64,000 nucleotides of DNA from Rhizosaccharibacter radicis (GTDB lineage: Bacteria; Pseudomonadota; Alphaproteobacteria; Acetobacterales; Acetobacteraceae), in assembly GCA_024508355.1 (NCBI GenBank), contig JAMZEJ010000003.1, positions 1-64,000 on the forward strand. The letters run 5' to 3'. Positions 38,778-46,642 of this stretch are shown here, piece by piece (positions within the stretch are counted from its first letter, which is position 1; every line of letters starts with the position of its first letter). A model generated the notes under the pieces. It was not told the origin of the DNA, did not search any database, and was given only the letters and a program-made list of their open reading frames with translations. Both the position numbers and the translations under genes were made by a program.

Positions 38778-39149
38778 TTAACGAGGTCCGACTTTCGTGC
38801 CGGTGTCGTACCATCCGTTCGGGGGCACCCGGTTGAGGGGCGGGGCCGGATTGGCGGCGGAATAGGCGCTGCCGAAGGAGCCGATGCTGGCGCCCGTGTT
38901 CTCGTCGTGGAACGCGTCCTTGCTCCCCGGCGGATCGAATTTCGGGTCGTAATGCGGCGCCGGCGGCGGCTGGAACCGCGAATGATGGCCCCGCACGGTC
39001 AGGTTCTCGTCCGCGTTGACGTGACGCGCGTCGTTGGTTTCTGCCGGGGCGGCGGCCTGCCGGGCCCGCGACGGCTCGCCGATACCGACCAGAAGCAGCG
39101 AGGCGATGGCGAGACGCGGGGCGGGAAGGCCTCGGCGGTGTTGAAACAT
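38778..39149 (-). CDS. small exported protein, paralogue A
   Basis: 123 residues from ATG 39149, with an N-terminal hydrophobic signal (PRLAIASLLLVGIG). The mature part contains DARHVNADENLTVRGHHSRF, a PPP turn, HYDPKFDPPG, and YSAANPAPPLN. It is rich in His, Asn, Asp and Pro and has no Cys. The same pattern recurs in the gene at 39556-39930, with 97 of 101 bases identical by hand alignment across the core, so the two are recent duplicates. I do not recognise the family. It ends 118 bases upstream of the start of the giant repeat protein gene, on the same strand. Confidence 0.65.
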   Translation of the reverse strand: MFQHRRGLPAPRLAIASLLLVGIGEPSRARQAAAPAETNDARHVNADENLTVRGHHSRFQPPPAPHYDPKFDPPGSKDAFHDENTGASIGSFGSAYSAANPAPPLNRVPPNGWYDTGTKVGPR

Positions 39150-39555
39150 GGCGATACGTCCCGGGATCAGGGCGTCGTGGCGACGCACGATCATGCCGCT
39201 AGCAGCCGTGGCGACGGCCGGCAAAACATTCTCGGCAGTCGGCAGTCGGCAGTCGGCAGTCGGCAGTCGGCAGCCGCCAATAGCCCTAGACGCCGACCCC
39301 GGATCGTTTCCGGGGTCGATCGGCTAACCTATGTCCGCGCGACGCCGCTGCGGATCAGACGCTCCGAGGCCTCGCTCACCTCCCGCGATGCCACGCCCGC
39401 GTCGGAGCTTCGGTGGCATACGTCCCAGGAGAGGCCGCTCGCCCATTCCCGCGACCGCCGATCCCTTCCGCGATGCACCGTGGCGCGCTCCGGACCCAAG
39501 GCCGACCCACCCTCGGGGGCGCCCGTCTCGCCCGCAACCGCGCTTCCCGGTCCGG
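39150..39555. other. spacer between paralogues A and B
   Basis: Contains the TCGGCAG repeat and otherwise no gene. Any promoter for paralogue A, and possibly for the giant repeat protein gene, would lie here. Confidence 0.35.
39232..39273. repeat. TCGGCAG tandem heptanucleotide, six copies
   Basis: Six perfect copies of TCGGCAG (39232-39273), starting 83 bases upstream of the ATG of paralogue A (minus strand). The seven-base unit changes spacing by non-codon steps when copies are gained or lost, as in phase-variable promoters. Confidence 0.9.
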
Positions 39556-39930
39556 TCAGCGCGGCCCCACCCGCGCGGCGCTGCCTTCCGTGCCGTTGCG
39601 CAGGGCCGGGTTCAGCGGCGCCGCCGGATTGGCCGCCGAATAGGCGCCCCCGAAATTGCTCAGGTCGGTGCCCGTGTTCTGGTCGTGCAGGGCGCCCACC
39701 GTGCCTGGAGCATCGAATTTCGGGTCGTAATGCGCGCCCGGCGGCGGCTGGAACCGCGAATGATGGCCCCGCACGGTCAGGTTCTCGTCCGCGTTGACGT
39801 GCCGCGCGTCGTCGCCGGAGCCGGGGCTCGTCTGCGCTCCCGCGGCGGCGGGCGCCAGCGATCCCGCGACCAGCACCACCCGCAGCCCGAGACGAGGAAG
39901 AAAGCGCGGCGGGGCGGAAATGGCGAGCAT
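39556..39930 (-). CDS. small exported protein, paralogue B
   Basis: 124 residues with signal peptide LGLRVVLVAGSLAPAAAGAQ (about 14-33). The mature chain repeats the pattern of paralogue A: DDARHVNADENLTVRGHHSR, FQPPP, HYDPKFDAPG, LHDQNTG, AYSAANPAAPLN. The core is almost the same at DNA level (39712-39812 against 38934-39034). No enzymatic motif is visible. Conserved His, Asp and Asn could bind a metal, but that is speculation. It lies upstream of paralogue A on the same strand and divergent from rodA. Confidence 0.65.
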   Translation of the reverse strand: MLAISAPPRFLPRLGLRVVLVAGSLAPAAAGAQTSPGSGDDARHVNADENLTVRGHHSRFQPPPGAHYDPKFDAPGTVGALHDQNTGTDLSNFGGAYSAANPAAPLNPALRNGTEGSAARVGPR

Positions 39931-40379
39931 GCGGCGGTCGATCCTCGTGTATCTGCATGGCGGGAGTGCGGGAGTACGTCCCCCGGGTCAACCGGCGCCT
40001 CGCCCGGGTGTTCCCCGACGATCGGGGATGGCCCCCTCGAGATCGCCGTCATCCGCCATGCCGAGGCACGCCGCACGCCGGCCGCCACGTCTCCGCCCCC
40101 GTCGACCGGGATCGCCGCGCGGAGCCGCACGAGCCTTATTTCGCGGCAGATCGCCCGTCACCCTCCGGCCACCCCGGCCCGGAGGCGCTCGTCCCGCCGG
40201 ACCTCGTGGACCCTCCTCGCGCCCTGCGGCTCACGGCCGACCGCCGACCGCCGCCCCCGCACTCACATGTCCGCCTTCCTTCGCCGGCCCGCTCCATCCC
40301 CCACGCCGCCGGCCCCCCGGACATCAACCCCGCTTTCCGATGGACTTCCCGCCCGCGCTCGCGGCATCTCCTGCCCACC
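39931..40379. other. rodA upstream region
   Basis: Spacer between the divergent paralogue B and rodA genes. No convincing gene. Because rodA is separated from mreBCD-mrdA here, it must have its own promoter in this stretch, which I could not pinpoint. Confidence 0.35.
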
Positions 40380-41534
40380 ATGATCACCGAGAAGCGCCTC
40401 CTCCGGGCCGAGCCCAACTTCCGGCTGCTCGCCAAGCTGTGGCGGATCAACTGGATCTACGTGCTGCTGATCTGCCTGCTGGGCGGGGTCGGCTACGGCG
40501 CGCTGTATTCCGCCGGCGGCGGATCCGCCAAGCCGTTCGCCGGACCCCAGAGCATCCGCTTCGCGCTTGGCGTGGTGATGATGGTGGCGCTGGCCATGGT
40601 GTCGCCGAAGCTGCTCGTGAAGCTCGCCTGGCCGTTCTATTTCTTCTCGCTCGCCCTGCTGGTCGCCGTGCTGCGCATGGGCCATGTCGGCAAGGGGGCC
40701 GAGCGATGGCTCATCCTGGGCGGCGTGCAGCTCCAGCCCTCGGAGCTCGCCAAGATCGCGCTCGCCCTGGCGCTCGCCACCTGGTTCCACCGCGCCTCCT
40801 ACAAGCGCATGGGCAACCCGCTGTTCCTGATCCCGCCCGCGATCATGACGCTGGTGCCGGTGGCGCTGGTGCTCAAGGAACCCAATCTCGGCACCGCGGT
40901 GATCATCGCCTGCGTCGGCGCCGCCATCTTTCTCGGCGCCGGGATGCGGCTTTGGCAGGTGGCGCTGCTGGCGGCACCGGTCCCGTTCCTGGGCGAGTTC
41001 GCCTACAGCCACCTGCACGACTACCAGAAGGCCCGCATCACCACCTTCCTGCATCCCGAGAGCGATCCGCTCGGGGCCGGCTACAACATCATCCAGAGCA
41101 AGATCGCGCTCGGTTCCGGCGGCATGTGGGGGCAGGGCTACCTGCACGGCACGCAGGGGCAGCTGAACTTCCTGCCCGAGAAGCAGACCGACTTCATCTT
41201 CACCATGATCGCCGAGGAATGGGGGCTGGTGGGCGGCCTGTGCGTGATGGGGCTGCTGCTGCTCACCATCCTCGGCGGCATGCTGATGGCGCTGCGTTGC
41301 CGTCACCAGTTCGGCCGGCTGCTGGCGCTCGGCATCTCGATGAATTTCTTCCTGTACTGCGCCGTGAACCTGAGCATGGTGATGGGCGCCATCCCGGTCG
41401 GTGGCGTGCCGCTGCCGCTGATCTCCTATGGCGGCTCGGCGATGCTGACGGTGATGTTCGGGTTCGGGCTGCTGCTGTCGGTGTACGTGCATCGGGACAT
41501 GCGGTTCGGGGAGGTGGAGAGGGCGGGGGTCTGA
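40380..41534 (+). CDS. rodA: rod shape-determining protein RodA (SEDS glycosyltransferase)
   Basis: Polytopic SEDS-family peptidoglycan polymerase that works with PBP2 in cell elongation. 384 residues with about ten hydrophobic helices. Signature text includes GKGAERWLILGGVQLQPSEL, KEPNLGTAVI, HEPESDPLGAGYN-type text (here HPESDPLGAGYNIIQSKIA), LPEKQTDFIFTMIAEEWGL, and the C-terminal GGVPLPLISYGGSAML. ATG 40380 gives the typical short cytoplasmic N-terminus. It normally follows mrdA directly. Here about 9.7 kb intervenes. A decayed copy of its last part lies downstream at 43469-43660. Confidence 0.94.
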   Translation: MITEKRLLRAEPNFRLLAKLWRINWIYVLLICLLGGVGYGALYSAGGGSAKPFAGPQSIRFALGVVMMVALAMVSPKLLVKLAWPFYFFSLALLVAVLRMGHVGKGAERWLILGGVQLQPSELAKIALALALATWFHRASYKRMGNPLFLIPPAIMTLVPVALVLKEPNLGTAVIIACVGAAIFLGAGMRLWQVALLAAPVPFLGEFAYSHLHDYQKARITTFLHPESDPLGAGYNIIQSKIALGSGGMWGQGYLHGTQGQLNFLPEKQTDFIFTMIAEEWGLVGGLCVMGLLLLTILGGMLMALRCRHQFGRLLALGISMNFFLYCAVNLSMVMGAIPVGGVPLPLISYGGSAMLTVMFGFGLLLSVYVHRDMRFGEVERAGV

Positions 41535-41623
41535 TCGAGGTGGGACCCAGATCGACCAGACCATACGCATCTTGAATGCGCATGAGGTCGGGCGCATCCT
41601 GGGACGGGAAGGAAGACCTGCCC

Positions 41624-41872
41624 ATGCCCCGCGCCGCCAAGCTTTCCGCCAGTCCGCGTCGCGCGACCAATGTGACGCTCCCCGAGCCCCTGCTGCGGGA
41701 GGCGCGGTCCTTGGGCGTCAACCTGTCCCAGACCTGCGAAAGGGGCCTCGCCGCGGCGTTCGCGGCAAGCCGGCGGCAGCGCTGGTTGGACGACAACCGG
41801 ACGGCGATCGACAGCTATAACGAGCACATCGCCGAACACGGCCTGCCCCTGGCCGCCTTCCGCTCATTCTGA
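41624..41872 (+). CDS. ccdA: CcdA-type antitoxin
   Basis: 82 residues. The ribbon-helix-helix N-terminus (RRATNVTLPEPLLREARSLGVNLSQTCERGL) and the antitoxin tail (WLDDNRTAIDSYNEHIAEHGLPLAAFRSF) match CcdA well. The tail wraps the CcdB toxin, and the N-terminus binds DNA and represses the operon. GGAAGG lies about 10 bases upstream of ATG 41624. Its stop overlaps the ccdB start (TGATG). The toxin gene is frame-shifted, so this may be an orphan antitoxin. Confidence 0.85.
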   Translation: MPRAAKLSASPRRATNVTLPEPLLREARSLGVNLSQTCERGLAAAFAASRRQRWLDDNRTAIDSYNEHIAEHGLPLAAFRSF

Positions 41873-42173
41873 TGGCGCGTCTCGACGCCTACCCGATCCC
41901 CGACGGTGGCGACGGATACGTGGTGGACGTCCAGGCCGAGCTTCTGTCGCATCTGGCCACGCGCATGGGGTACCGCTGCTTCCCACCGACCGGGCGCCCA
42001 GGCCGATCAGCGAGCTGAACCCGGTGCTGCCGGTGGGTGAGGGACGTTACGTGCTGCTGACCCAGGCGATGGCCACCGTGCCGCTGCGGGAGTTGCGGCG
42101 ACCTGTTTCGTCGCTGGCGGACGAGCATGATGCCGTCGGCAAGGCGTTGGACATCCTGTTGTTGGGGTTCTGA
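41872..42173 (+). pseudogene. ccdB: ccdB toxin gene, frameshifted
   Basis: The first 33 codons read as a CcdB N-terminus (MARLDAYPIPDGG, GYVVDVQAELLSHLATRMG). After the G-run at 41967-41970 the frame is lost and stops at 42016. Adding one G restores VPLLPTDRAPRPISELNPVL and a full CcdB C-terminus to TGA 42171-42173, giving the normal 100 residues. CcdB poisons DNA gyrase. As read, the toxin would be truncated and inactive. A sequencing slip in the GGGG run is the alternative. Confidence 0.85.
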
Positions 42174-42197
42174 CGCCTTCAGCTTGTTGACCGTGTG

Positions 42198-42401
42198 ATG
42201 CCTGAGAAGCGCCAGCCGCCGCTATGGCTTGATATGGGTTTTGCGGGGGCATTTGAGCGGCTTGCCGGACCGGATCCAGCAGAAGCTAAGGAAGCTGAAG
42301 AGATGACTGCCAGCAAGAAGGTGGTGGGGGCATCCACTCCCCCACCTGATCCATCGCTTGAGCCACGCAAACGGCGCAGACAACAGCGAAAGAGCGGCTA
42401 G
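42198..42401 (+). CDS. small hypothetical protein
   Basis: 67 residues: MPEKRQPPLWLDMGFAGAFE, then RLAGPDPAEAKEAEE and a Lys/Arg-rich end. The pattern of a short hydrophobic start with LDMxFxxAxERLxGxDPAE resembles small hypothetical proteins common on alphaproteobacterial accessory DNA, which is a memory-based impression. A GTG sits one codon before ATG 42198. It lies 24 bases after the ccdB remnant. Function unknown. Confidence 0.45.
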   Translation: MPEKRQPPLWLDMGFAGAFERLAGPDPAEAKEAEEMTASKKVVGASTPPPDPSLEPRKRRRQQRKSG

Positions 42402-42708
42402 AAGCGCACCCCCCGGATGGGCGGGGAGCGCCAGTGCTGACGCGTGAACCGCGGTTTACCATGATGAATAGAGATGTATTCGGTCACATGGACCGTTCGA
42501 TAGACGTCGGACATCGATGCCCTTTCGGCGCCTGATATGAAATAACTTGCTCAGGGACGGCAGCGGGCGTACGGTTCCGAAGTGAACTGGGTCCGTACGC
42601 CGCTCCCGTTATGCGGGCAGCCTAGTGGGAATCAGACGGAAGATGGCGGGTGGAGCGGTGCTCGTAACACCGTTTCGCCTGCCGTCAGCCCATGTCAGCA
42701 GCCGCTGG
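42402..42708. other. intergenic with inverted repeat
   Basis: No gene is seen. GGCGTACGG at 42566-42574 pairs with CCGTACGCC at 42593-42601 across an 18-base loop. Three more pairs, AGC 42562-42564 with GCT 42602-42604, follow beyond a single-base bulge. It could be a protein site, a transcript end, or the tip of a lost mobile element. Confidence 0.4.
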
Positions 42709-43338
42709 CTAGCGATCCTCGATAGCATCTCCGTTCTGGTTGCGATCCCGGTGGCCTTGCGGGAATGCTGCATCCGCAGGCTCGTTCATGCCCTCAGCAC
42801 GCTTGTCGCTCGGGCCTTCATCTCGTTCTAGGACGGGAACCCAATCACCATGTCCCATCTGTCGCGCTCTACCCCTATCTCGCAGCGTTTGAAGGGCCAT
42901 ACGGACCGATGACGGGTTCAACACAACACCGTCAGCCGCAGCCATACGAACTAGAGCCAAGGGGCCAATACTCGTCGAAGCGCGGCGGAGGTAGGTCTCC
43001 GTCGTGTCCATGACGTACCCGGGTCTTGCGCGTGAACTCGGATAGTTGGGCCCCTTTGCCTCATCATCGTCTACTATATCAGGCGCAGGAGCCGACTGGG
43101 CCGATGGAATTATCGCGCCATCTGGCTCAGCATCGTTGGCGGGCTGAGCCGCCTTTGACGATTCGGCCGGCTCATGAGCGCGAGAAGTGCCATTGCGGTC
43201 AAGGAACGCTTTGACTTCGGCAACAATGCCAGCAACCGATGCCCGTTCATCCTCGCGGCCTTTCTCATACGCGCGGTCAAAAAGGCGAGCGACTGTCGCT
43301 AGGACTTCCTCACGAAGACTCTCATGATCGTCGGGCAC
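42709..43338 (-). CDS. hypothetical protein with winged-helix-like C-terminus
   Basis: 209 residues from ATG 43338. The N-terminus is a helical, acidic segment (LREEVLATVARLFDRAYEKG). The middle is Ala/Pro-rich and probably disordered. From about residue 110, TETYLRRASTSIGPLALVRM leads to SSVRMALQTLRDRGRARQMG and DGWVPV-like text (GDWVPVLERDEG), which looks like a winged-helix DNA-binding fold testing a recognition helix. The family is not recognised. It sits in the accessory stretch between ccdAB and the rodA remnant, with lower GC than the flanking core genes. Confidence 0.65.
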   Translation of the reverse strand: MPDDHESLREEVLATVARLFDRAYEKGREDERASVAGIVAEVKAFLDRNGTSRAHEPAESSKAAQPANDAEPDGAIIPSAQSAPAPDIVDDDEAKGPNYPSSRARPGYVMDTTETYLRRASTSIGPLALVRMAAADGVVLNPSSVRMALQTLRDRGRARQMGHGDWVPVLERDEGPSDKRAEGMNEPADAAFPQGHRDRNQNGDAIEDR

Positions 43339-43468
43339 CAGACGCTCCTGATCTAGCGTCCAGAATGCCGCTCGCGACGTTGGAAAGTCAAGCGGCTTTG
43401 TCGCGAATGTCAGAGGTCGAGCCGCCCTGGGTCTAGCACGTATCTAAGTGCCCATTTTGGCTGACCCG

Positions 43469-43660
43469 GCATGTTAATCGCGCTACGCTGCCGCCACCAG
43501 TCCAGCCACCGGCGGGCGCTTCGCAGCGCGATGAACTTCTTCCTGTACTAGGCCGTAAACTCAAGTGTTGGCATGAGCCGCATCCTGGTCGGCGCCGTGT
43601 TGCTGCCGTTGATCTCCTTTGGATATTTTCGAACATAACGATGATGTTTAGGTTCGAGCC
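43469..43660 (+). pseudogene. decayed fragment of rodA
   Basis: One reading frame aligns column for column with RodA residues from GGMLMALRCRHQ to LPLISYGG: here GMLIALRCRHQ, then SAMNFFLY, a stop, AVNSSVGMSRILVGAVLLPL, and ISFG. After a frame slip, TMMFRF follows, matching TVMFGF. Internal stops and shifts show it is dead. It is in the same direction as the intact rodA (3' part about 41265-41470) and about 2.2 kb downstream. It therefore records an old partial duplication or insertion event. Confidence 0.85.
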
Positions 43661-43834
43661 TCTGCCATCATTGCATGTATACCTAGCATGCAAAGGAAAA
43701 GAGCAAAGTATTGGCTGTGAGCCATGCCGAGGACTTTTATCTATAACGCCACAAGCAAAGCAAAACTACCGCAATTACGCTATACAAATTATTAATACGA
43801 AAGCAGTTCATTAAGATTACTCACTTAGCAATGT

Positions 43835-44461
43835 TTATTTTACAAGTCCGAAAGACAGAAACATCAGTACAAAAGTGGATAAGACGATCAAGATCGTAAC
43901 AATGCTGACAGAAGCTGACTTGATGCGATATTCTATTAATCCACCAGGGCCAGTTCCCCTCTCAGGTTTATTGTCAAACTCGTCCGGATGCTCCTTTCTG
44001 TATCGTTCGTAGTCTGGCGAATCGTGGTTGGGGTACTTTGCTAGTATAGAGTCGTATTTATCAACAATTGCCATAAATTCTTGCCTGTCGCTAATTTGGC
44101 CGTAGGAAATCTTTCGTCTCAAGGCAGTAATCTCCAGGCCACTCGAATGTAATTTCGCGCCTTTCACTGCATCCTCAGATGCATATTGCACTAGGGCAGT
44201 GACTAATATCATTATCGAAGCAAATATAGTCAATAGTGTAATTGCTGCAGTAACCCACTCATTTGTCTTAAGCGTCAGGGGAACCACCGAGAGGAATATC
44301 ACAGCAGCACTAGCAACAGCATTGAGAACATTGATGCGTTTATCGCGCTTTTGGAGGCGTTCAGCCGAGTTAAACCTCGACCCGGCGGTTGTTTTCATCC
44401 GCCACGAAAGATCCCGCTTATCAGCGTCAAGCGCGCTATCTTCATTGTCGATTATCTTCAT
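43835..44461 (-). CDS. SLATT-like three-helix membrane protein
   Basis: 208 residues with two adjacent N-terminal membrane helices (about 43-64 and 69-92), a basic/helical cytoplasmic stretch (SSGLEITALRRKISYG), an acidic/Tyr-rich middle, and a third helix at 183-206. The order, and text such as RMKTTAGSRFNSAERLQKRD before helix 1 and YASEDAVKGAKLHSSGLEI after helix 2, fits the SLATT superfamily, pore-forming effectors of nucleotide-signal and reverse-transcriptase defence systems. No nucleotidyltransferase, SLOG or reverse-transcriptase gene is adjacent, so it is an orphan. AGGGA precedes ATG 44461. The DNA is AT-rich, unlike its neighbours, a sign of transfer. Confidence 0.65.
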   Translation of the reverse strand: MKIIDNEDSALDADKRDLSWRMKTTAGSRFNSAERLQKRDKRINVLNAVASAAVIFLSVVPLTLKTNEWVTAAITLLTIFASIMILVTALVQYASEDAVKGAKLHSSGLEITALRRKISYGQISDRQEFMAIVDKYDSILAKYPNHDSPDYERYRKEHPDEFDNKPERGTGPGGLIEYRIKSASVSIVTILIVLSTFVLMFLSFGLVK

Positions 44462-44570
44462 ATGATTCCCTATTTACACCACCCAGACAACAGTGAGACA
44501 GCATGCACAGCTGATAAACTAGACTTAAAGTAAAATATCCATCCAGATCTAATATAGACGAATTACGATA

Positions 44571-46220
44571 TCACTTTGCTTTGATAGAAAGAATTGCTTT
44601 TATGCAAAAGAAAATGAGGACACAAAGCGAGCCCAGCTCGATCTGCACCCGCGTCCCCGGCTGCACCGCCATCGCCACCAGCACCCCCGCCACCACCGCG
44701 ATCGTCGCCCACGACAGCCCGGGGAACAGCCACATCCGGAACGTCGGCCGCCGCCCGGCGCGCTCCATCCGCGTCCGCAGCCGGATCTGCGCCAGGGCGA
44801 TCAGCAGGTAGTCGAACAGGATCAGCGCGCCGGATGCGTTGAGCAGGAAGGCGAACACCTTGTCGGGGCTGAGCGTGGAGGCGATCGCCACCGCGACGCC
44901 GATCCCGCTGCCAGCCAGGATGGCGCGGCGGGGCACGCCGCCGGGGCCGGTGCGGACCAGCCAGCGGGGCGCGTCGCCGTGGGCGGCCATCTCGAACAAC
45001 ACCCGCGAGGTGACGTAGAGCGCCGAGTTCAGGCAGGACAGGATCGCCACTAGCACGATGGCGGACATGATGAGCCCGGCGCCAGGAATGCCGAGCCGGT
45101 CCATCACCGCGACGAACGGCGAATGGCCGGGCACCTGGGCGCTCCAGGGCATCAGGCACAGGATCACGGCGATGGAGGAGATGTAGAACAGCAGCACCCG
45201 CAGGGCGACGGTGGAGGTGGCGCGGGCGACGTTGCGGCCGGGATCGTCGCTCTCGGCCGCGGCGACGGTGGCGATCTCGGAGCCGGTGTACTGGAACACG
45301 ATGGTGGGGATGATCGCCAGCACGGCGCCGAGCCCCTTGGGCAGGAAGCCGCCATCGGCCCAGAGCGGCCGGACGGTCGCGAATTGCGGCCCGAACGCGC
45401 CGAGCAGGGCGGCGAGGCCCAGGCCCACGAAGCCGACGATGGCGACGATCTTGAGCAGCGAGAACCAGAACTCGAACTCGCCATAGGCGCGCACCGACAC
45501 CAGGTTGGTGCCGGTCAGCAGCCCCACCAGCACGAGGTCGAGCGCCACCCGGGGGATCGGCACGTAGAGGGCAAGCAGGGCGGCGCCGCCGATGGCCTCG
45601 GCGCCGACCACCACGGCCCAGAACAGCCAGTAGATCCAGCCGGCGACGAAGGCGGCGCGATCGCCGAGCCCGCGCCGGATATGGCCGACGAAGGAGCCGG
45701 CGCCGGGCTCGGCGATGGCCATCTCGCCCAGCATGCGCATCACCAGCAGCGCCAACACCCCGGCGAGGATGTAGCTCAGCAGCACGCCGGGACCGGCGCC
45801 GGCGATGGCGGCGGAGGAGCCGACGAACAGCCCGGCGCCGATCACCCCGCCGATGGAGATCATGGCGACGTGGCGGGTGCGCAGCGTGTGGGCGAGTGCC
45901 GGCGGCGTGTCCGGCCGGCGGGGGACGCCGATGCCGTCCTCGCCGTCCGACGTGACGCCGAGATGCGCGAGCGGCCCGGCGGCGGGGGCAGGGCGACGGA
46001 TGCCGGAAGCCGGGACGGCGGCGGGGCCGGGCTTGCCGGCGGTGGTGCGCTTGCGCACGGGGGCGCCGGCCAGGGCTTCGGTGGGAATGCCGGGGAGCAT
46101 GGTGTCGGGGGCGGGGCCGGCGCTCGGTTCGTTGCCGGTGCCCTGGTGCGCCGGCGGGCGGCGCCCGGGCCGGTCGGCGGCGCGCCGGTCGAAGGTCAGG
46201 GTCGAGCGGCGTCGGGACAT
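44571..46220 (-). CDS. amino acid permease (APC superfamily, GabP/AnsP-like)
   Basis: Inner-membrane amino-acid transporter with about 12 helices. The first helix carries the APC signature AMISIGGVIGAGLFVGSS, followed by GEMAIAEPGAGSFVGH and PTIVFQYTGSEIATVAAAES. The conserved part begins near residue 83. The preceding Pro/Arg-rich extension is unusual, and the start (ATG 46220 chosen) is uncertain. The last 20 codons (GSLCVLIFFCIKAILSIKAK) are AT-rich, unlike the rest, showing that the 3' end was replaced where the AT-rich islet joins. 549 residues. The substrate cannot be read from the sequence. Confidence 0.8.
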   Translation of the reverse strand: MSRRRSTLTFDRRAADRPGRRPPAHQGTGNEPSAGPAPDTMLPGIPTEALAGAPVRKRTTAGKPGPAAVPASGIRRPAPAAGPLAHLGVTSDGEDGIGVPRRPDTPPALAHTLRTRHVAMISIGGVIGAGLFVGSSAAIAGAGPGVLLSYILAGVLALLVMRMLGEMAIAEPGAGSFVGHIRRGLGDRAAFVAGWIYWLFWAVVVGAEAIGGAALLALYVPIPRVALDLVLVGLLTGTNLVSVRAYGEFEFWFSLLKIVAIVGFVGLGLAALLGAFGPQFATVRPLWADGGFLPKGLGAVLAIIPTIVFQYTGSEIATVAAAESDDPGRNVARATSTVALRVLLFYISSIAVILCLMPWSAQVPGHSPFVAVMDRLGIPGAGLIMSAIVLVAILSCLNSALYVTSRVLFEMAAHGDAPRWLVRTGPGGVPRRAILAGSGIGVAVAIASTLSPDKVFAFLLNASGALILFDYLLIALAQIRLRTRMERAGRRPTFRMWLFPGLSWATIAVVAGVLVAMAVQPGTRVQIELGSLCVLIFFCIKAILSIKAK

Positions 46221-46642
46221 GGGCGGAACGGTCCTGGTGTCGGCGGGCGTGGATCGGCAGGGCCGGCGCCGCGCCATGATCGGCGGGGCGATCCGCTGGT
46301 GCAAGGATCGTGCGCGCGGGCGCGGTCAGTCGTGGCGGCGAGGCGAACGTCGGGGGCGGGCGCGTGGAGGCCGGACGCACCGGGCGGCGCTTCGAGGCGG
46401 CATTTCTCAGGGTGGGCCGCACGCGGGGTCGTGGAAGCATTGGCGGGAGGTCGCGCGGCGCGCGTGCGGCGACCGGCGCGCGGTGGACGCCTGGTGAGCG
46501 AGCAGTTTGCTGCCGTGGGCGGGCGGTGGGCGATCGGACCGCGCGTGGTTCGTGGTTCAGGGTAGGCGCCGTGCGCCGCGTCGTGATGGAGCCGGGCGAG
46601 GGGACCCGGCGTTGGCGGCGAACAGCGACCGGGGAGACCGTG
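46221..46642. other. divergent spacer, permease / oxidoreductase
   Basis: Spacer between two divergent genes. No further gene or clear promoter was recognised. The 5' end of the permease gene may extend into it. Confidence 0.35.
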
